Part shown: positions 25,806 to 34,360 of the stretch, one piece after another | How positions within the stretch are numbered: the first letter of the stretch is position 1 | Layout: each line of letters begins with the position of its first letter | Source: Dokdonella sp. | GTDB taxonomy: Bacteria; Pseudomonadota; Gammaproteobacteria; Xanthomonadales; Rhodanobacteraceae | Length of the DNA stretch: 64,000 nt | Assembly: GCF_017744955.1 (NCBI RefSeq) | Contig: NZ_JAGIAG010000006.1 | Coordinates: forward strand, 124,001-188,000 | Reading direction: 5' to 3' | The notes under the pieces: generated by a model | Databases searched by the model: none | What the model saw: only the letters and a program-made list of their open reading frames with translations | What the model was told of the DNA's origin: nothing | Translations under genes and position numbers: made by a program

Positions 25806-28754
25806 ATGACCAGGTCATTTCATGGAGCGATCGCTATGCGTGGCAGCAGCAAGAATCCGTCCGGTCCCCCGGGAACGCCTGCATCGACGTCGAAGCCGTC
25901 TTCCCGCATCGCCGGCGCGCAGCGGCCGCACCGCTTCGAGATCGCCGTTGCGATCGCCGTCGCAATGTTCCAGCTTTCTTCCGCGTCGTTCGCGCACGAC
26001 CTTCACGCGGACGCCGCGTCGAACGCGTCCAAGCACAAGAGCGTCGAGGAACACTGGAAGCTCGACTTCGGCTTTCCGGGCTTCGAGACGCTCAACCGGC
26101 AACTGACCGAAGCCTTCGAGGACTTCCGCGAGCCGGACACGAGCGCGATGGGGGCGGCCACGCAGGCCGCAAAGGCTGCCGCCGCGGCGGCGGCGAATGC
26201 GCATCTGGTGGGTTCCTGGGGTCCTGTCGTGGAGTCGCCGGTGGTGCCGATCCACACCACGCTGCTGGTCGACGGCCGGGTTCTCTTTTGGGATTCGGTA
26301 TCCGACCTGCCGTCGGAGAACGTCCCTGTGCACGATCGCACGCGCGCGGCGGTCTGGAATCCCGCCACTTATTCGCTGGTGCGGGTCGACAACCAGACCG
26401 GCTACAACCTGTTCTGCGCCGGATTCGCGCATCTCCCCGACGGCCGGCCGCTGCTGGCCGGCGGCAACCTCAACGCGCAGTTGGAAGGCACGCGCACGAT
26501 CCACTACTTCGACGCCACCACGGACACCTGGACGCTGAGTCCGCTGCAGTTGTTCGGCGGTCGCTGGTATCCCTCGGTGACGCCGCTGGCCAACGGCGAG
26601 ATGCTGATCACCTCGGGCAGCCCGACCACCAACACGCACGAGGTCTTCACCACCGCGGCGACGCTTCGCGCCTTGAGCAGCGCGACCCTGGAACTGCCGC
26701 TCTACCCTTGGTTCCAGGCGGCGCCGGCCGGCGATGCGCTCTATCTCGGCCCCGACAATCGCCTCAGCTACCTCAAGACCAACGGCACCGGATCGTGGCG
26801 CCACATGGGCGGGCGCGACGGCATCAATCGCGACTACGGCTCGTTCGCGATGTTCGACGTGGGCAAGGTGCTGGCCAGCGGCGGCGGCGCGTCGGTCAAG
26901 AGCAGCGTCGTGGTCGACTTCAAGAATCCCGGCCTCAATCCCGCCGTGCTGACGACCGGCAGCATGGCCAACGGCCGCCGGCAGCACAACCTCACGGTGC
27001 TGCCGGACGGCGCCGTGCTGGCGACCGGCGGCAACTACAACGGCGCATCGCTGATCGACCGCAACGCCGGCGTCTACGCCGCTGAACTGTGGGATCCGGC
27101 CAGCGGCGCCTGGCGCACGCTGAGTTCGGCGGCGCGCACCCGCCAGTACCATTCCACCGCGATGCTGCTGCCGGACGGCCGCGTCTTCACCGGCGGCGGC
27201 GGCATCTGCGGCACGTGCTACCAGGTCGGTTATCTCGAGAAGAACTTCGAGATCTTCACGCCGCCTTATCTCTACAAGAAGGACGGTTCGGGCGAGCTGG
27301 CTCCGCAGCCGGGCATCCTCGAGGCACCGACCGCGGTCGCGTACGACGAAACCTTCCCGATCCTGACGTCCGCGCCGAACGCCATCGCCAGCGTCGTGCT
27401 GATGCGCGCATCGTCGGTCACCCATTCGGTCGACTTCGAACAGCGGCGCGTGCCGCTGCAGCACCGCGTGGTCGACGGCGTCCTGCAGGCGACCGCACCG
27501 GCCAATGCCAATCTCGCGCCGCCGGGCTACTACATGCTGTTCATCGTCGACGCCGACGGCGTGCCGTCGGTCGCGGAAATGGTGCAGGTCCGCGCCAACG
27601 GGCTCGGCGCTCCGCTGATCGTCGCGTCCAGCGGCAGCGGAACCTCGGCCAGCCTGTCGTGGGTGCCGGTGCCCGGCGCCACCGGTTATCGCATCAAGTA
27701 CGGCACCGCGAGCGGCAGCTACACGACGACCGTCGAGGCGGGCAACGTCACCAGCTACACGCTCGCCAATCTCGCTCCGGGCACACGCAACTACCTCACC
27801 GTCCTCGCCTACAGCGGCAGCACGCCAGGACCGGACGCCGACGAGGTGACCGTCGACGCCGGCCTGTCGCCGGGCACCGGCAGCGGGTTGCGCGGCAACT
27901 ACTACGCCGGCACCGCGTTCGGTACGCTCCTCGCCACGCGCGTCGATCCGACCGTGAACTTCGCTTGGGGAAGCGCCGCGCCGGCGGCCGGCGTGCCGGC
28001 CGACAACTACAGCGTGCGCTGGCTCGGCGACGTGCAGGCACCGGTGTCCGGCACCTACACGTTCTACACCACCAGCGACGACGGCGTGCGGCTCTCGGTC
28101 AACGGCCAGTCGCTGGTGAACAACTGGACGGCGCACGGCGCGACCGTGAACAGCGGCACGATCGCCCTGACCGCCGGCGTGAAATATCCGCTGGTGATGG
28201 AGTACTACGAAGCCACCGGCTCGGCGACGGCGAAGCTCGAATGGTCGACGCCCACGATGGCGCGCACACCGGTGCCGACGGATCGCCTCTACCCCGCCGC
28301 CGCGCCGGCGCTGAACGGCGTCGCCGTCGGCAAGCCGGCCTCGCAGAGCAGCACCGCCTACGACGGCAACGCTTCCCGCGCCGTCGACGGCAACACGAAC
28401 GGCGTCTTCACCGACGGCTCGGTCACGCATACCGCTTCCAGCTATCAGCCCTGGTGGCAAGTCGACCTCGGCAGCGTGCACGACCTGACCCAGATCAAGG
28501 TCTGGAACCGGACCGACTGCTGCGCCGAGCGACTGGCCAAATTCCGCGTGTTCGTCTCCGACTCGCCGTTCACCTCGACCAGCCTGTTCTGGACGACGTA
28601 TCAGTCCGGAGTCGGCAACTATGCCTTCTCCGGCACCGTCAACGGCTCGGCCACGTTCAACGTCAACCGCAGCGGGCGCTACGTGAGAGTGCAGCTCGAA
28701 GGCACCAATCCCTTGTCGCTCGCCGAGGTCCAGGTGCTGGGAACACCGCGCTAG
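25806..28754 (+). CDS. Secreted galactose/glyoxal oxidase-like copper-radical oxidase with FnIII, PA14 and discoidin domains
   Basis: A 982-residue exported protein. After a charged leader and a hydrophobic segment (about 45-62) and an Ala-rich linker, residues about 135-600 form a kelch propeller of the copper-radical oxidase type. All active-site residues are visible: C204 (NLFCAGF) to crosslink with Y255 (GRWYPS), ligands Y448-H449 (RQYHSTAM), and H540 (VTHSVDFEQR) in the C-terminal domain. Next come a fibronectin III-like domain (about 610-685), a PA14 domain (about 695-825, TFYTTSDDGVRLSVNG) and an F5/8 discoidin domain (about 838-982, WWQVDLGSVHDLTQIKVWNR). It should oxidise alcohols or aldehydes to give H2O2, held on carbohydrate by its binding domains. 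The substrate is unknown. Confidence 0.9.
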   Translation: MTRSFHGAIAMRGSSKNPSGPPGTPASTSKPSSRIAGAQRPHRFEIAVAIAVAMFQLSSASFAHDLHADAASNASKHKSVEEHWKLDFGFPGFETLNRQLTEAFEDFREPDTSAMGAATQAAKAAAAAAANAHLVGSWGPVVESPVVPIHTTLLVDGRVLFWDSVSDLPSENVPVHDRTRAAVWNPATYSLVRVDNQTGYNLFCAGFAHLPDGRPLLAGGNLNAQLEGTRTIHYFDATTDTWTLSPLQLFGGRWYPSVTPLANGEMLITSGSPTTNTHEVFTTAATLRALSSATLELPLYPWFQAAPAGDALYLGPDNRLSYLKTNGTGSWRHMGGRDGINRDYGSFAMFDVGKVLASGGGASVKSSVVVDFKNPGLNPAVLTTGSMANGRRQHNLTVLPDGAVLATGGNYNGASLIDRNAGVYAAELWDPASGAWRTLSSAARTRQYHSTAMLLPDGRVFTGGGGICGTCYQVGYLEKNFEIFTPPYLYKKDGSGELAPQPGILEAPTAVAYDETFPILTSAPNAIASVVLMRASSVTHSVDFEQRRVPLQHRVVDGVLQATAPANANLAPPGYYMLFIVDADGVPSVAEMVQVRANGLGAPLIVASSGSGTSASLSWVPVPGATGYRIKYGTASGSYTTTVEAGNVTSYTLANLAPGTRNYLTVLAYSGSTPGPDADEVTVDAGLSPGTGSGLRGNYYAGTAFGTLLATRVDPTVNFAWGSAAPAAGVPADNYSVRWLGDVQAPVSGTYTFYTTSDDGVRLSVNGQSLVNNWTAHGATVNSGTIALTAGVKYPLVMEYYEATGSATAKLEWSTPTMARTPVPTDRLYPAAAPALNGVAVGKPASQSSTAYDGNASRAVDGNTNGVFTDGSVTHTASSYQPWWQVDLGSVHDLTQIKVWNRTDCCAERLAKFRVFVSDSPFTSTSLFWTTYQSGVGNYAFSGTVNGSATFNVNRSGRYVRVQLEGTNPLSLAEVQVLGTPR

Positions 28755-28774
28755 GAACCACGCGTCGAACATCC

Positions 28775-28806
28775 GGCACGGGCCCGCACAGGAAGCGGCC
28801 CGTGCC
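28775..28806 (+). terminator. Hairpin after the oxidase gene
   Basis: GGCACGGGCC and GGCCCGTGCC form a perfect 10-bp stem around a 12-base loop, 20 bases past the oxidase stop. No T-run follows. Confidence 0.5.
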
Positions 28807-28932
28807 GCGCGCAGGCCGCTTCTGCGATCGGGATGCCAACGGCCTCGCGCACGTTTCCTCGCGCCGCAAGCGGCTTGGCGGCGAGCATGCGGCCGGCTAC
28901 ATTGGAAAGTCCGTTCCGATCCGAAGCCCCGC

Positions 28933-30033
28933 ATGTCAGACGCCCGCCGCTGGTTCGCGTTGTCCTCGCCATTCCGCATGAAGCGCGGCGGCGAACTGAT
29001 CGGCGCGCGCCTCGCCTACGAGACCTGGGGCGAACTCAACGCCGCGCGCGACAACGCGATCCTGATCCTGACCGGCCTCTCGCCGAGCGCGCACGCCGCC
29101 GCCAACGCGGAGGATCCTTCGCCGGGCTGGTGGGAGGAGATGCTCGGTCCGGGCAAGCACATCGACACCGACCGCTGGTTCGTGATCTGCGTCAACACGC
29201 TCGGTTCGTGCAAGGGCTCGACCGGCCCGGCCGACGTCGATCCGGCGACCGGCCAGCCGTATCGCCTGGAATTTCCGGAGCTCACGCTCGAAGACGCCGC
29301 CAACGCGAGCTTCGAACTGGTGCGCGGCCTCGGCATCGAACGGCTCGCCTGCCTGCTCGGCAACTCGATGGGCGGCATGACCGCCCTCGCCTATCTCGCC
29401 CTGCATCCCGGCAGCGCGCGCGCGCACGTCAGCATCTCCACCGCCGCGCAGGCGCAGCCGTTCGCGATCGCGATCCGCTCGCTGCAGCGCGAGGCGATCC
29501 GCCTCGATCCGAACTGGCGGCAAGGCCACTACGACGAGGCGCACTATCCCGAGGCCGGCATGTCGATCGCGCGCAAGCTCGGCGTGATCACCTATCGCTC
29601 GGCGATGGAATGGGTCGGCCGCTTCGCACGCATCCGGCTCGATTCGGAACAGCGCGAGGAGGAACCGTTCGCGGTCGAATTCCAGGTCGAATCCTATCTG
29701 GCCGGCCATGCGCGGCGTTTCGTGCGCAGCTTCGACCCGAACTCCTACCTGTACCTGTCGCGCGCCAGCGACTGGTTCGACCTCGGCGAGCACGCCGGCG
29801 GCAGCGTGGACAGCGCGCTCGAGCGCATCGACGTCGAACGCGCGCTGGTGATCGGCGTGGAGACCGACATCCTGTTCCCGCTGCCCCAGCAGGAGCAGAT
29901 CGCCGACGGCCTGCGCGCCGGCGGCGCCGCGGTCGAGCTCGTCGCGCTGGACAGTCCGCAGGGGCACGACGCGTTCCTGGTCGACATTCCGCGCTTCGGC
30001 GCCGCCATCGCGCGCTTCCTGGCCGCGCTGTAG
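28933..30033 (+). CDS. Serine O-succinyltransferase-like (MetX/homoserine O-acyltransferase family)
   Basis: A 366-residue alpha/beta-hydrolase acyltransferase. The triad is S145 in LLGNSMGGMTAL, D312 in GVETDILFP and H345 in GHDAFL. The opening block LTGLSPSAHAAAN with GWWEEMLGPGKHIDTDRWF resembles the Xanthomonas enzyme reported to succinylate L-serine. That enzyme gives O-succinylserine for cysteine synthesis rather than methionine precursors. A cysteine dioxygenase gene lies 100 bases downstream, which supports a sulfur-amino-acid role. MetX homoserine O-acetyltransferase is the alternative. Confidence 0.85.
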   Translation: MSDARRWFALSSPFRMKRGGELIGARLAYETWGELNAARDNAILILTGLSPSAHAAANAEDPSPGWWEEMLGPGKHIDTDRWFVICVNTLGSCKGSTGPADVDPATGQPYRLEFPELTLEDAANASFELVRGLGIERLACLLGNSMGGMTALAYLALHPGSARAHVSISTAAQAQPFAIAIRSLQREAIRLDPNWRQGHYDEAHYPEAGMSIARKLGVITYRSAMEWVGRFARIRLDSEQREEEPFAVEFQVESYLAGHARRFVRSFDPNSYLYLSRASDWFDLGEHAGGSVDSALERIDVERALVIGVETDILFPLPQQEQIADGLRAGGAAVELVALDSPQGHDAFLVDIPRFGAAIARFLAAL

Positions 30034-30133
30034 GCGTCCGTGCGTTCCGGGGCCTGCGGCATCCGCGAACTAGGCGGATCGCACGGACAGGCTCTAGAAT
30101 GCAAATGACCATTTTCCCTATCGAGATCGCCCG

Positions 30134-30712
30134 ATGTTATCGCTCGAGTTCCCCGGCGCCCGCCATCTGGTCGACGAGGTCGACCGTGCCGTGTCGCAGC
30201 GCGAGGAAGCCGCGATCGCCGACGCGCTGCGCACCGCACTGTGCCGACTGATCCGTGATCCGGGCGTACGCCTGCCCGACTGTGTGTTCCAGCGCGTCAG
30301 CGACCACTACGCGCGGCGCGAGCTGTATCGCAGCGACGAGCACGGCTACAGCATCATCGCGATGACCTGGGGTCCGGGCCAGGGCACGCCGATCCACGAC
30401 CATGCCGGCATGTGGTGCGTCGAAGGAGTCTGGGAAGGCTTCCTCGAGGTCACGCCGTACGAACTGCTGGAAACACGCGACGGTCGCTACCGCTTCGAAT
30501 CGCGCGGCACCATGAACGCCGGCCCCGGCTCCGCCGGCAGCCTGATCCCGCCGCACGAGTACCACACGATCCGCAATCCCAGCGACGATTCGATCGCGGT
30601 CTCCCTGCACATCTACCGCGGCCCGATGAACGCCTGCTCGGTGTTCCAGCCGACCGAGAGCGGCTGGTACATGCGCGACGAGCGCAAGCTGTCGCTCGAT
30701 CGCACGCACTGA
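30134..30712 (+). CDS. Cysteine dioxygenase family protein
   Basis: A 192-residue cupin. The iron-binding facial triad is H88-x-H90 in GTPIHDHAGMWC and H144 in PHEYHTIRN, as in mammalian CDO (His86, His88, His140). It converts cysteine (or a related thiol acid such as 3-mercaptopropionate) to the sulfinic acid with O2. C95 near the first motif sits close to where the Cys-Tyr crosslink residue occurs in eukaryotic CDO. It follows the serine O-succinyltransferase-like gene in the same direction, so cysteine supply and removal may be co-regulated. Confidence 0.88.
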   Translation: MLSLEFPGARHLVDEVDRAVSQREEAAIADALRTALCRLIRDPGVRLPDCVFQRVSDHYARRELYRSDEHGYSIIAMTWGPGQGTPIHDHAGMWCVEGVWEGFLEVTPYELLETRDGRYRFESRGTMNAGPGSAGSLIPPHEYHTIRNPSDDSIAVSLHIYRGPMNACSVFQPTESGWYMRDERKLSLDRTH

Positions 30713-30727
30713 TCCGCGTTCCGCCCC

Positions 30728-30754
30728 CGGCTGCCCGTCCCGCAACGGCAGCCG
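30728..30754 (+). terminator. Hairpin after the cysteine dioxygenase gene
   Basis: CGGCTGCC and GGCAGCCG pair as an 8-bp stem with an 11-base loop, 15 bases beyond the stop. No T-run follows, so termination is only suggested. Confidence 0.35.
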
Positions 30755-30941
30755 CGAGTTCCTCGACGTAGCCGCCGGGCGGACGCTCTCTCCGCCTGAC
30801 GGCGGCTGCCGCCGACTCGCGCCTCGACGACGGCGCCTTCGCCGATGAAGCGTCCGCGCGCGGACCAATCGCCCCTTTTCGCGCGACCGGATCGCCTCGC
30901 TTCATTAAATAAACTTCATCGTCTGTCGTTGCCTTGAAAAT

Positions 30942-30957
30942 TGTTGCCTAGGCAACA
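30942..30957. promoter_or_regulatory. Probable MarR operator
   Basis: TGTTGCCTAGGCAACA is a perfect 16-bp palindrome just 11 bases before the MarR start codon, in an AT-richer promoter stretch. MarR/EmrR proteins bind such sites of about 16-20 bp as dimers, so autorepression of the efflux operon is likely. Confidence 0.7.
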
Positions 30958-30968
30958 TTACAGCGCGC

Positions 30969-31427
30969 ATGAAGAAAACCGCCCTGCACGGCGTCCGCGA
31001 CGACGGCAACTTCGCGCTGCTGGTGCGCCAGATCCGCGACGGCTGCCAGCACCAGATCGAGCGCCAGCTCGAGGCCGACGGCATCCGCATCAGCTTCAGC
31101 CAGTACCTGGTCGTGAAGATCCTCGACAAGTACGGCCCGCAGAGGCCGGGCGACCTCGCCCGCTACCTCGACCACAACGCCGGCGCGATGACGCGGCTGA
31201 TCGACCAGCTCGAAGCCGAAGGCTACGTGCGGCGCGAACCGCACGGACAGGACCGCCGCGCGCTGACGATCGAGCTGATGCCGGCCGGCAAGCGGCTCTG
31301 GCGCACGATGAGCGGCTATTCCGAGCGCATGCAGAAGCTGGCCCTGCGCGGCCTGTCCGCGGCCGACCGTGCGCGCCTGCTCGAACTGCTCACGCACGTG
31401 CGCGACGCGCTCGAAGACATCCCATGA
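30969..31427 (+). CDS. MarR-family repressor of the efflux operon
   Basis: A 152-residue winged-helix regulator. The HTH runs through VKILDKYGPQRPGDLARYLDHNAGAMTRLIDQLEAEG, and the wing carries the family's DRRALTIELMPAGK motif. N- and C-terminal helices form the dimer. It is the first gene of a run with an outer-membrane factor, a membrane-fusion protein and an MFS pump, overlapping the second gene's frame by ATGA. The palindrome at 30942-30957 is its likely site. Its ligand is probably a phenolic or a drug substrate of the pump. Confidence 0.9.
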   Translation: MKKTALHGVRDDGNFALLVRQIRDGCQHQIERQLEADGIRISFSQYLVVKILDKYGPQRPGDLARYLDHNAGAMTRLIDQLEAEGYVRREPHGQDRRALTIELMPAGKRLWRTMSGYSERMQKLALRGLSAADRARLLELLTHVRDALEDIP

Positions 31428-31450
31428 CCTTCCTCTCCGAGAAGCCCTCC

Positions 31451-32914
31451 ATGCGCTCCTCCGCTTTCCTCGCCCCGCTTGCCGCCGCAGCCGCGCTCGC
31501 CCTGGCCGGCTGTGCCAGCACGCGCGGCCTGCACACCGACGGCACACCGATCGACGCGACCGCCCTGCACGGCGAACGCAGCTTCGCCGACATCCGTACG
31601 AGTCCCGCGGCGTGGCCGGCTTCCGACTGGTGGAGGACGCTCGGCGACGAGCAGCTCGACGCCCTGGTCGCCGAGGCGCTGCGCGACAATCCCGACCTCG
31701 CCAGCGCCGACGCTCGCGCGAAGGAAGCGCAGAGCCAGGTCGACACGCGCTACGCCGAGCGCCTGCCGACGGTGAACTCCGCCGCCAACGTCGCCGGCGT
31801 GCATCTGCCGACCACCGCGGCACCGAAACCGGTCGGCGGCCGCTTCAACACCTATCCCACCGTCTACGCGAGCTTCAGCTGGGGCCTGGACATCTGGGGT
31901 GGCAAGCGCGCCGCCTGGGAAGCCGCGCTCGGCCAGGCGCGCGCCGCCGAGATCGACGCCCATGCCGCGCGGCTCGCGCTGTCCGTCAACGTCGCGCGCG
32001 CCTACGTGCAGCTCGGCTACGCCTTCGCCGAAAAGGACGTCGCCGACGCGCAGCTCGCGCGCGCGAAGGCGTCGCACGGCCTGGTCGAGCAACGCGTCCG
32101 CGCCGGCATCGAGAACCAGTTGCAGATCAAGCAGGCCGAAACCGAAATCGCCAGCGCGGAACAACAGGTCGCGGACGCGGACGGTTCGATCGACGCCGCA
32201 CGCATCGCGCTGTCCGTCCTGCTCGGCAAAGGGCCGGATCGCGGCCTGGACATCGCGCGACCGAAGCCCCTGCAGCCGGCCGCGCTGGCGCTACCACCGA
32301 ACCTGACCGCCGACCTGATCGGACGTCGCGCCGATCTCGTCGCGGCACGCTGGCGCGTCGAGGCGGCGAACCGGAGCATCGCCGCGACGAAGACCGAGTT
32401 CCTGCCGAACCTGGAGCTGTCGGCCTTCGCCGGCCTGACCTCCTCGACCGTCGACACGCTGTTCTCGCTGCCGGCGCGCTTCTTCATGATCCAACCGGCG
32501 ATCAGCCTGCCGATCTTCGACGGCGGCCGTCGCCGCGCCGACCTGAATCGCGCCGACGCCGGCTACGACCTCGCCGTCGCGCAGTACAACACGACCCTGG
32601 TCGGCGCGATCAACGACGTCGCCGACAAGCTGTCCAATCTCGACTCGTTGCAGACGCAGATCGCCGCGCAGCAGCGTGCCGTCGCCGCCGCGCGCTCGGC
32701 CTGGGATCTCAGCCAGCAGCGCTACCGGGCCGGCATCGGCAACTACCTCGACGCGCTCAGCGTGCAGCAGCAGCTGCTCGCCGCCGAACAGCGCGCCGCC
32801 GCGCTCGATGCGCAGAGGCTCGACACCTCGGTGCGCCTGGTCCAGGCGCTCGGCGGCGGTTTCGAGGCGGCCGGCGACGTGCCGTCGATGGCCGCAGGCG
32901 CACCGCCGCCGTAG
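31451..32914 (+). CDS. Outer-membrane efflux lipoprotein (NodT/OprM-type, TolC family)
   Basis: A 487-residue outer-membrane factor. The lipobox LALAGC puts the lipidated cysteine at about residue 21. Two OEP repeats follow; WWRTLGDEQLDALVAEALRDNPDLASADARAKEAQSQ is the typical start and ISLPIFDGGRRRADLNRA is the second-repeat marker. It forms the trimeric exit duct for the inner-membrane pump encoded downstream. An alternative start at 31424 overlaps the marR stop (ATGA) and adds nine residues; the inner ATG gives a cleaner lipoprotein signal. Confidence 0.9.
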   Translation: MRSSAFLAPLAAAAALALAGCASTRGLHTDGTPIDATALHGERSFADIRTSPAAWPASDWWRTLGDEQLDALVAEALRDNPDLASADARAKEAQSQVDTRYAERLPTVNSAANVAGVHLPTTAAPKPVGGRFNTYPTVYASFSWGLDIWGGKRAAWEAALGQARAAEIDAHAARLALSVNVARAYVQLGYAFAEKDVADAQLARAKASHGLVEQRVRAGIENQLQIKQAETEIASAEQQVADADGSIDAARIALSVLLGKGPDRGLDIARPKPLQPAALALPPNLTADLIGRRADLVAARWRVEAANRSIAATKTEFLPNLELSAFAGLTSSTVDTLFSLPARFFMIQPAISLPIFDGGRRRADLNRADAGYDLAVAQYNTTLVGAINDVADKLSNLDSLQTQIAAQQRAVAAARSAWDLSQQRYRAGIGNYLDALSVQQQLLAAEQRAAALDAQRLDTSVRLVQALGGGFEAAGDVPSMAAGAPPP

Positions 32915-33023
32915 GCGAACGCGCCGACGCGCGACGCAATCCGCCGCGAGCGGCGTCGCCGCCCCGGCCGGGCCGCTTCCACATCAGCACTTCTACACAG
33001 TTCAACTTCACGAGCACAACGCC

Positions 33024-34238
33024 ATGAGCACTGCGAACCCCACCGCCGGCGAAACCGCCGTGCCGACCAACGGCCGGCGCCGTTTCCTGCTGCGCCTCGT
33101 CCTGCTCGCCGTCGTCCTCGCCGCGATCGGCGTCGGCCTCTGGTACTACACGGTGAGCCGCTGGTACGAGAGCACCGACGACGCCTACGTCAACGGCAAC
33201 GTCGTGCAGATCACGCCGCAGGTCGCCGGCACCGTCGTGCGCATCCAGGCCGACAACGGCGACCTGGTGCACAAGGGCGACGTGATGGTCGAGATCGACG
33301 GCAGCGACGCGCGCATCGCGCTGCAGCAGGCCGAGGCGAACCTGGCCCGCACGGTGCGCCAGGTGCGCGGCCTGTACAGCAACGTCGAGAGCGGTCAGGC
33401 GCTGGTCGCCGCGCAAAAGGTCACGCTCGACCGCGTGCGCGCCGACTACGCGCGCCGCAAGGGACTGGCGACCACCGGCGCGATCTCGGCCGAGGAACTC
33501 GCGCACGCACGCGACGCGCTCGCCGCGGCGGAGAGCCAGCTCGCCTCGACGCAGCAGCAGCTCAGCACCAGCAAGGCGCTGGTCGACGAGACCGTGATCG
33601 CGCGCCATCCGGACGTGCTCGCCGCCGCGGCGACGCTGCGCACCGCCTGGCTCGCCGACGTGCGCTCGAAGATCTACGCGCCGGTCGACGGCTACGTCGC
33701 GCAGCGCACGGTGCAGGTCGGCCAGCGCATCCAGCCCGGCACCGCGCTGATGGCAGTGGTGCCACTGCAGCAGGCCGGGCAGATCTGGGTCGACGCGAAC
33801 TTCAAGGAGACTCAGCTCGCGCAGATGCGCATCGGCCAGCCGGTCACGCTGAAGTCCGACCTCTACGGCGGCGAGGCGGTCTACCACGGCAAGGTCGACA
33901 GCCTCGGCGTCGGCACCGGCAGCGCGTTCTCGCTGCTGCCGGCGCAGAACGCGACCGGCAACTGGATCAAGATCGTGCAGCGCCTGCCGGTGCGCATCGC
34001 GCTCGATCCGAAGGAGCTGGAGAAGAGTCCGTTGCGCATCGGCCTGTCGATGCGCGCCGAAGTCGACCTGCACGACCGCTCCGGTCCGGCCCTGGCCGCG
34101 CACGCGCCGGGCGAACCGAAGTTCACCACCGACGTGTACGCCGGGCAGGCGCAGGGCGCCGAAGCCGTGATCGAGCGCATCGTGCACGAGAACGCCGCGC
34201 ACGCCGGCGAGGACGACCGGCGGGTGTCGCAGCGGTGA
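33024..34238 (+). CDS. emrA: EmrA-like periplasmic adaptor (HlyD family)
   Basis: A 404-residue membrane-fusion protein. A single N-terminal helix (FLLRLVLLAVVLAAIGVGLWYY) is followed by the lipoyl strand STDDAYVNGNVVQITPQVAGTV, which is close to E. coli EmrA. A coiled-coil hairpin spans residues about 95-205, and the second lipoyl half and beta-barrel follow (VDGYVAQRTVQVGQRIQPGTALMAVVP; IWVDANFKETQLAQMRIGQPV). It bridges the EmrB-type pump and the outer-membrane factor. It lies 109 bases after the latter and 122 bases before the pump gene. Confidence 0.92.
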   Translation: MSTANPTAGETAVPTNGRRRFLLRLVLLAVVLAAIGVGLWYYTVSRWYESTDDAYVNGNVVQITPQVAGTVVRIQADNGDLVHKGDVMVEIDGSDARIALQQAEANLARTVRQVRGLYSNVESGQALVAAQKVTLDRVRADYARRKGLATTGAISAEELAHARDALAAAESQLASTQQQLSTSKALVDETVIARHPDVLAAAATLRTAWLADVRSKIYAPVDGYVAQRTVQVGQRIQPGTALMAVVPLQQAGQIWVDANFKETQLAQMRIGQPVTLKSDLYGGEAVYHGKVDSLGVGTGSAFSLLPAQNATGNWIKIVQRLPVRIALDPKELEKSPLRIGLSMRAEVDLHDRSGPALAAHAPGEPKFTTDVYAGQAQGAEAVIERIVHENAAHAGEDDRRVSQR

Positions 34239-34360
34239 AGGTCCGGCCGCGCGGCGTTCGCATCGACTGCGAAAGCCGTGCGGCCATCCGCTTCCTCACG
34301 AGCCGCCGCCTGCCCCGCGCGTGAACGCGGCACAGGCCAGCCGATGCACAAGACTCCGCC

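Noticed and set aside
25815..28979. A 1054-codon open frame on the minus strand opposite the copper-radical oxidase
   Set aside because: It is an antisense shadow of the high-GC oxidase gene: Arg/Gly/Ala-rich, with no domain. The plus strand has complete active-site motifs.
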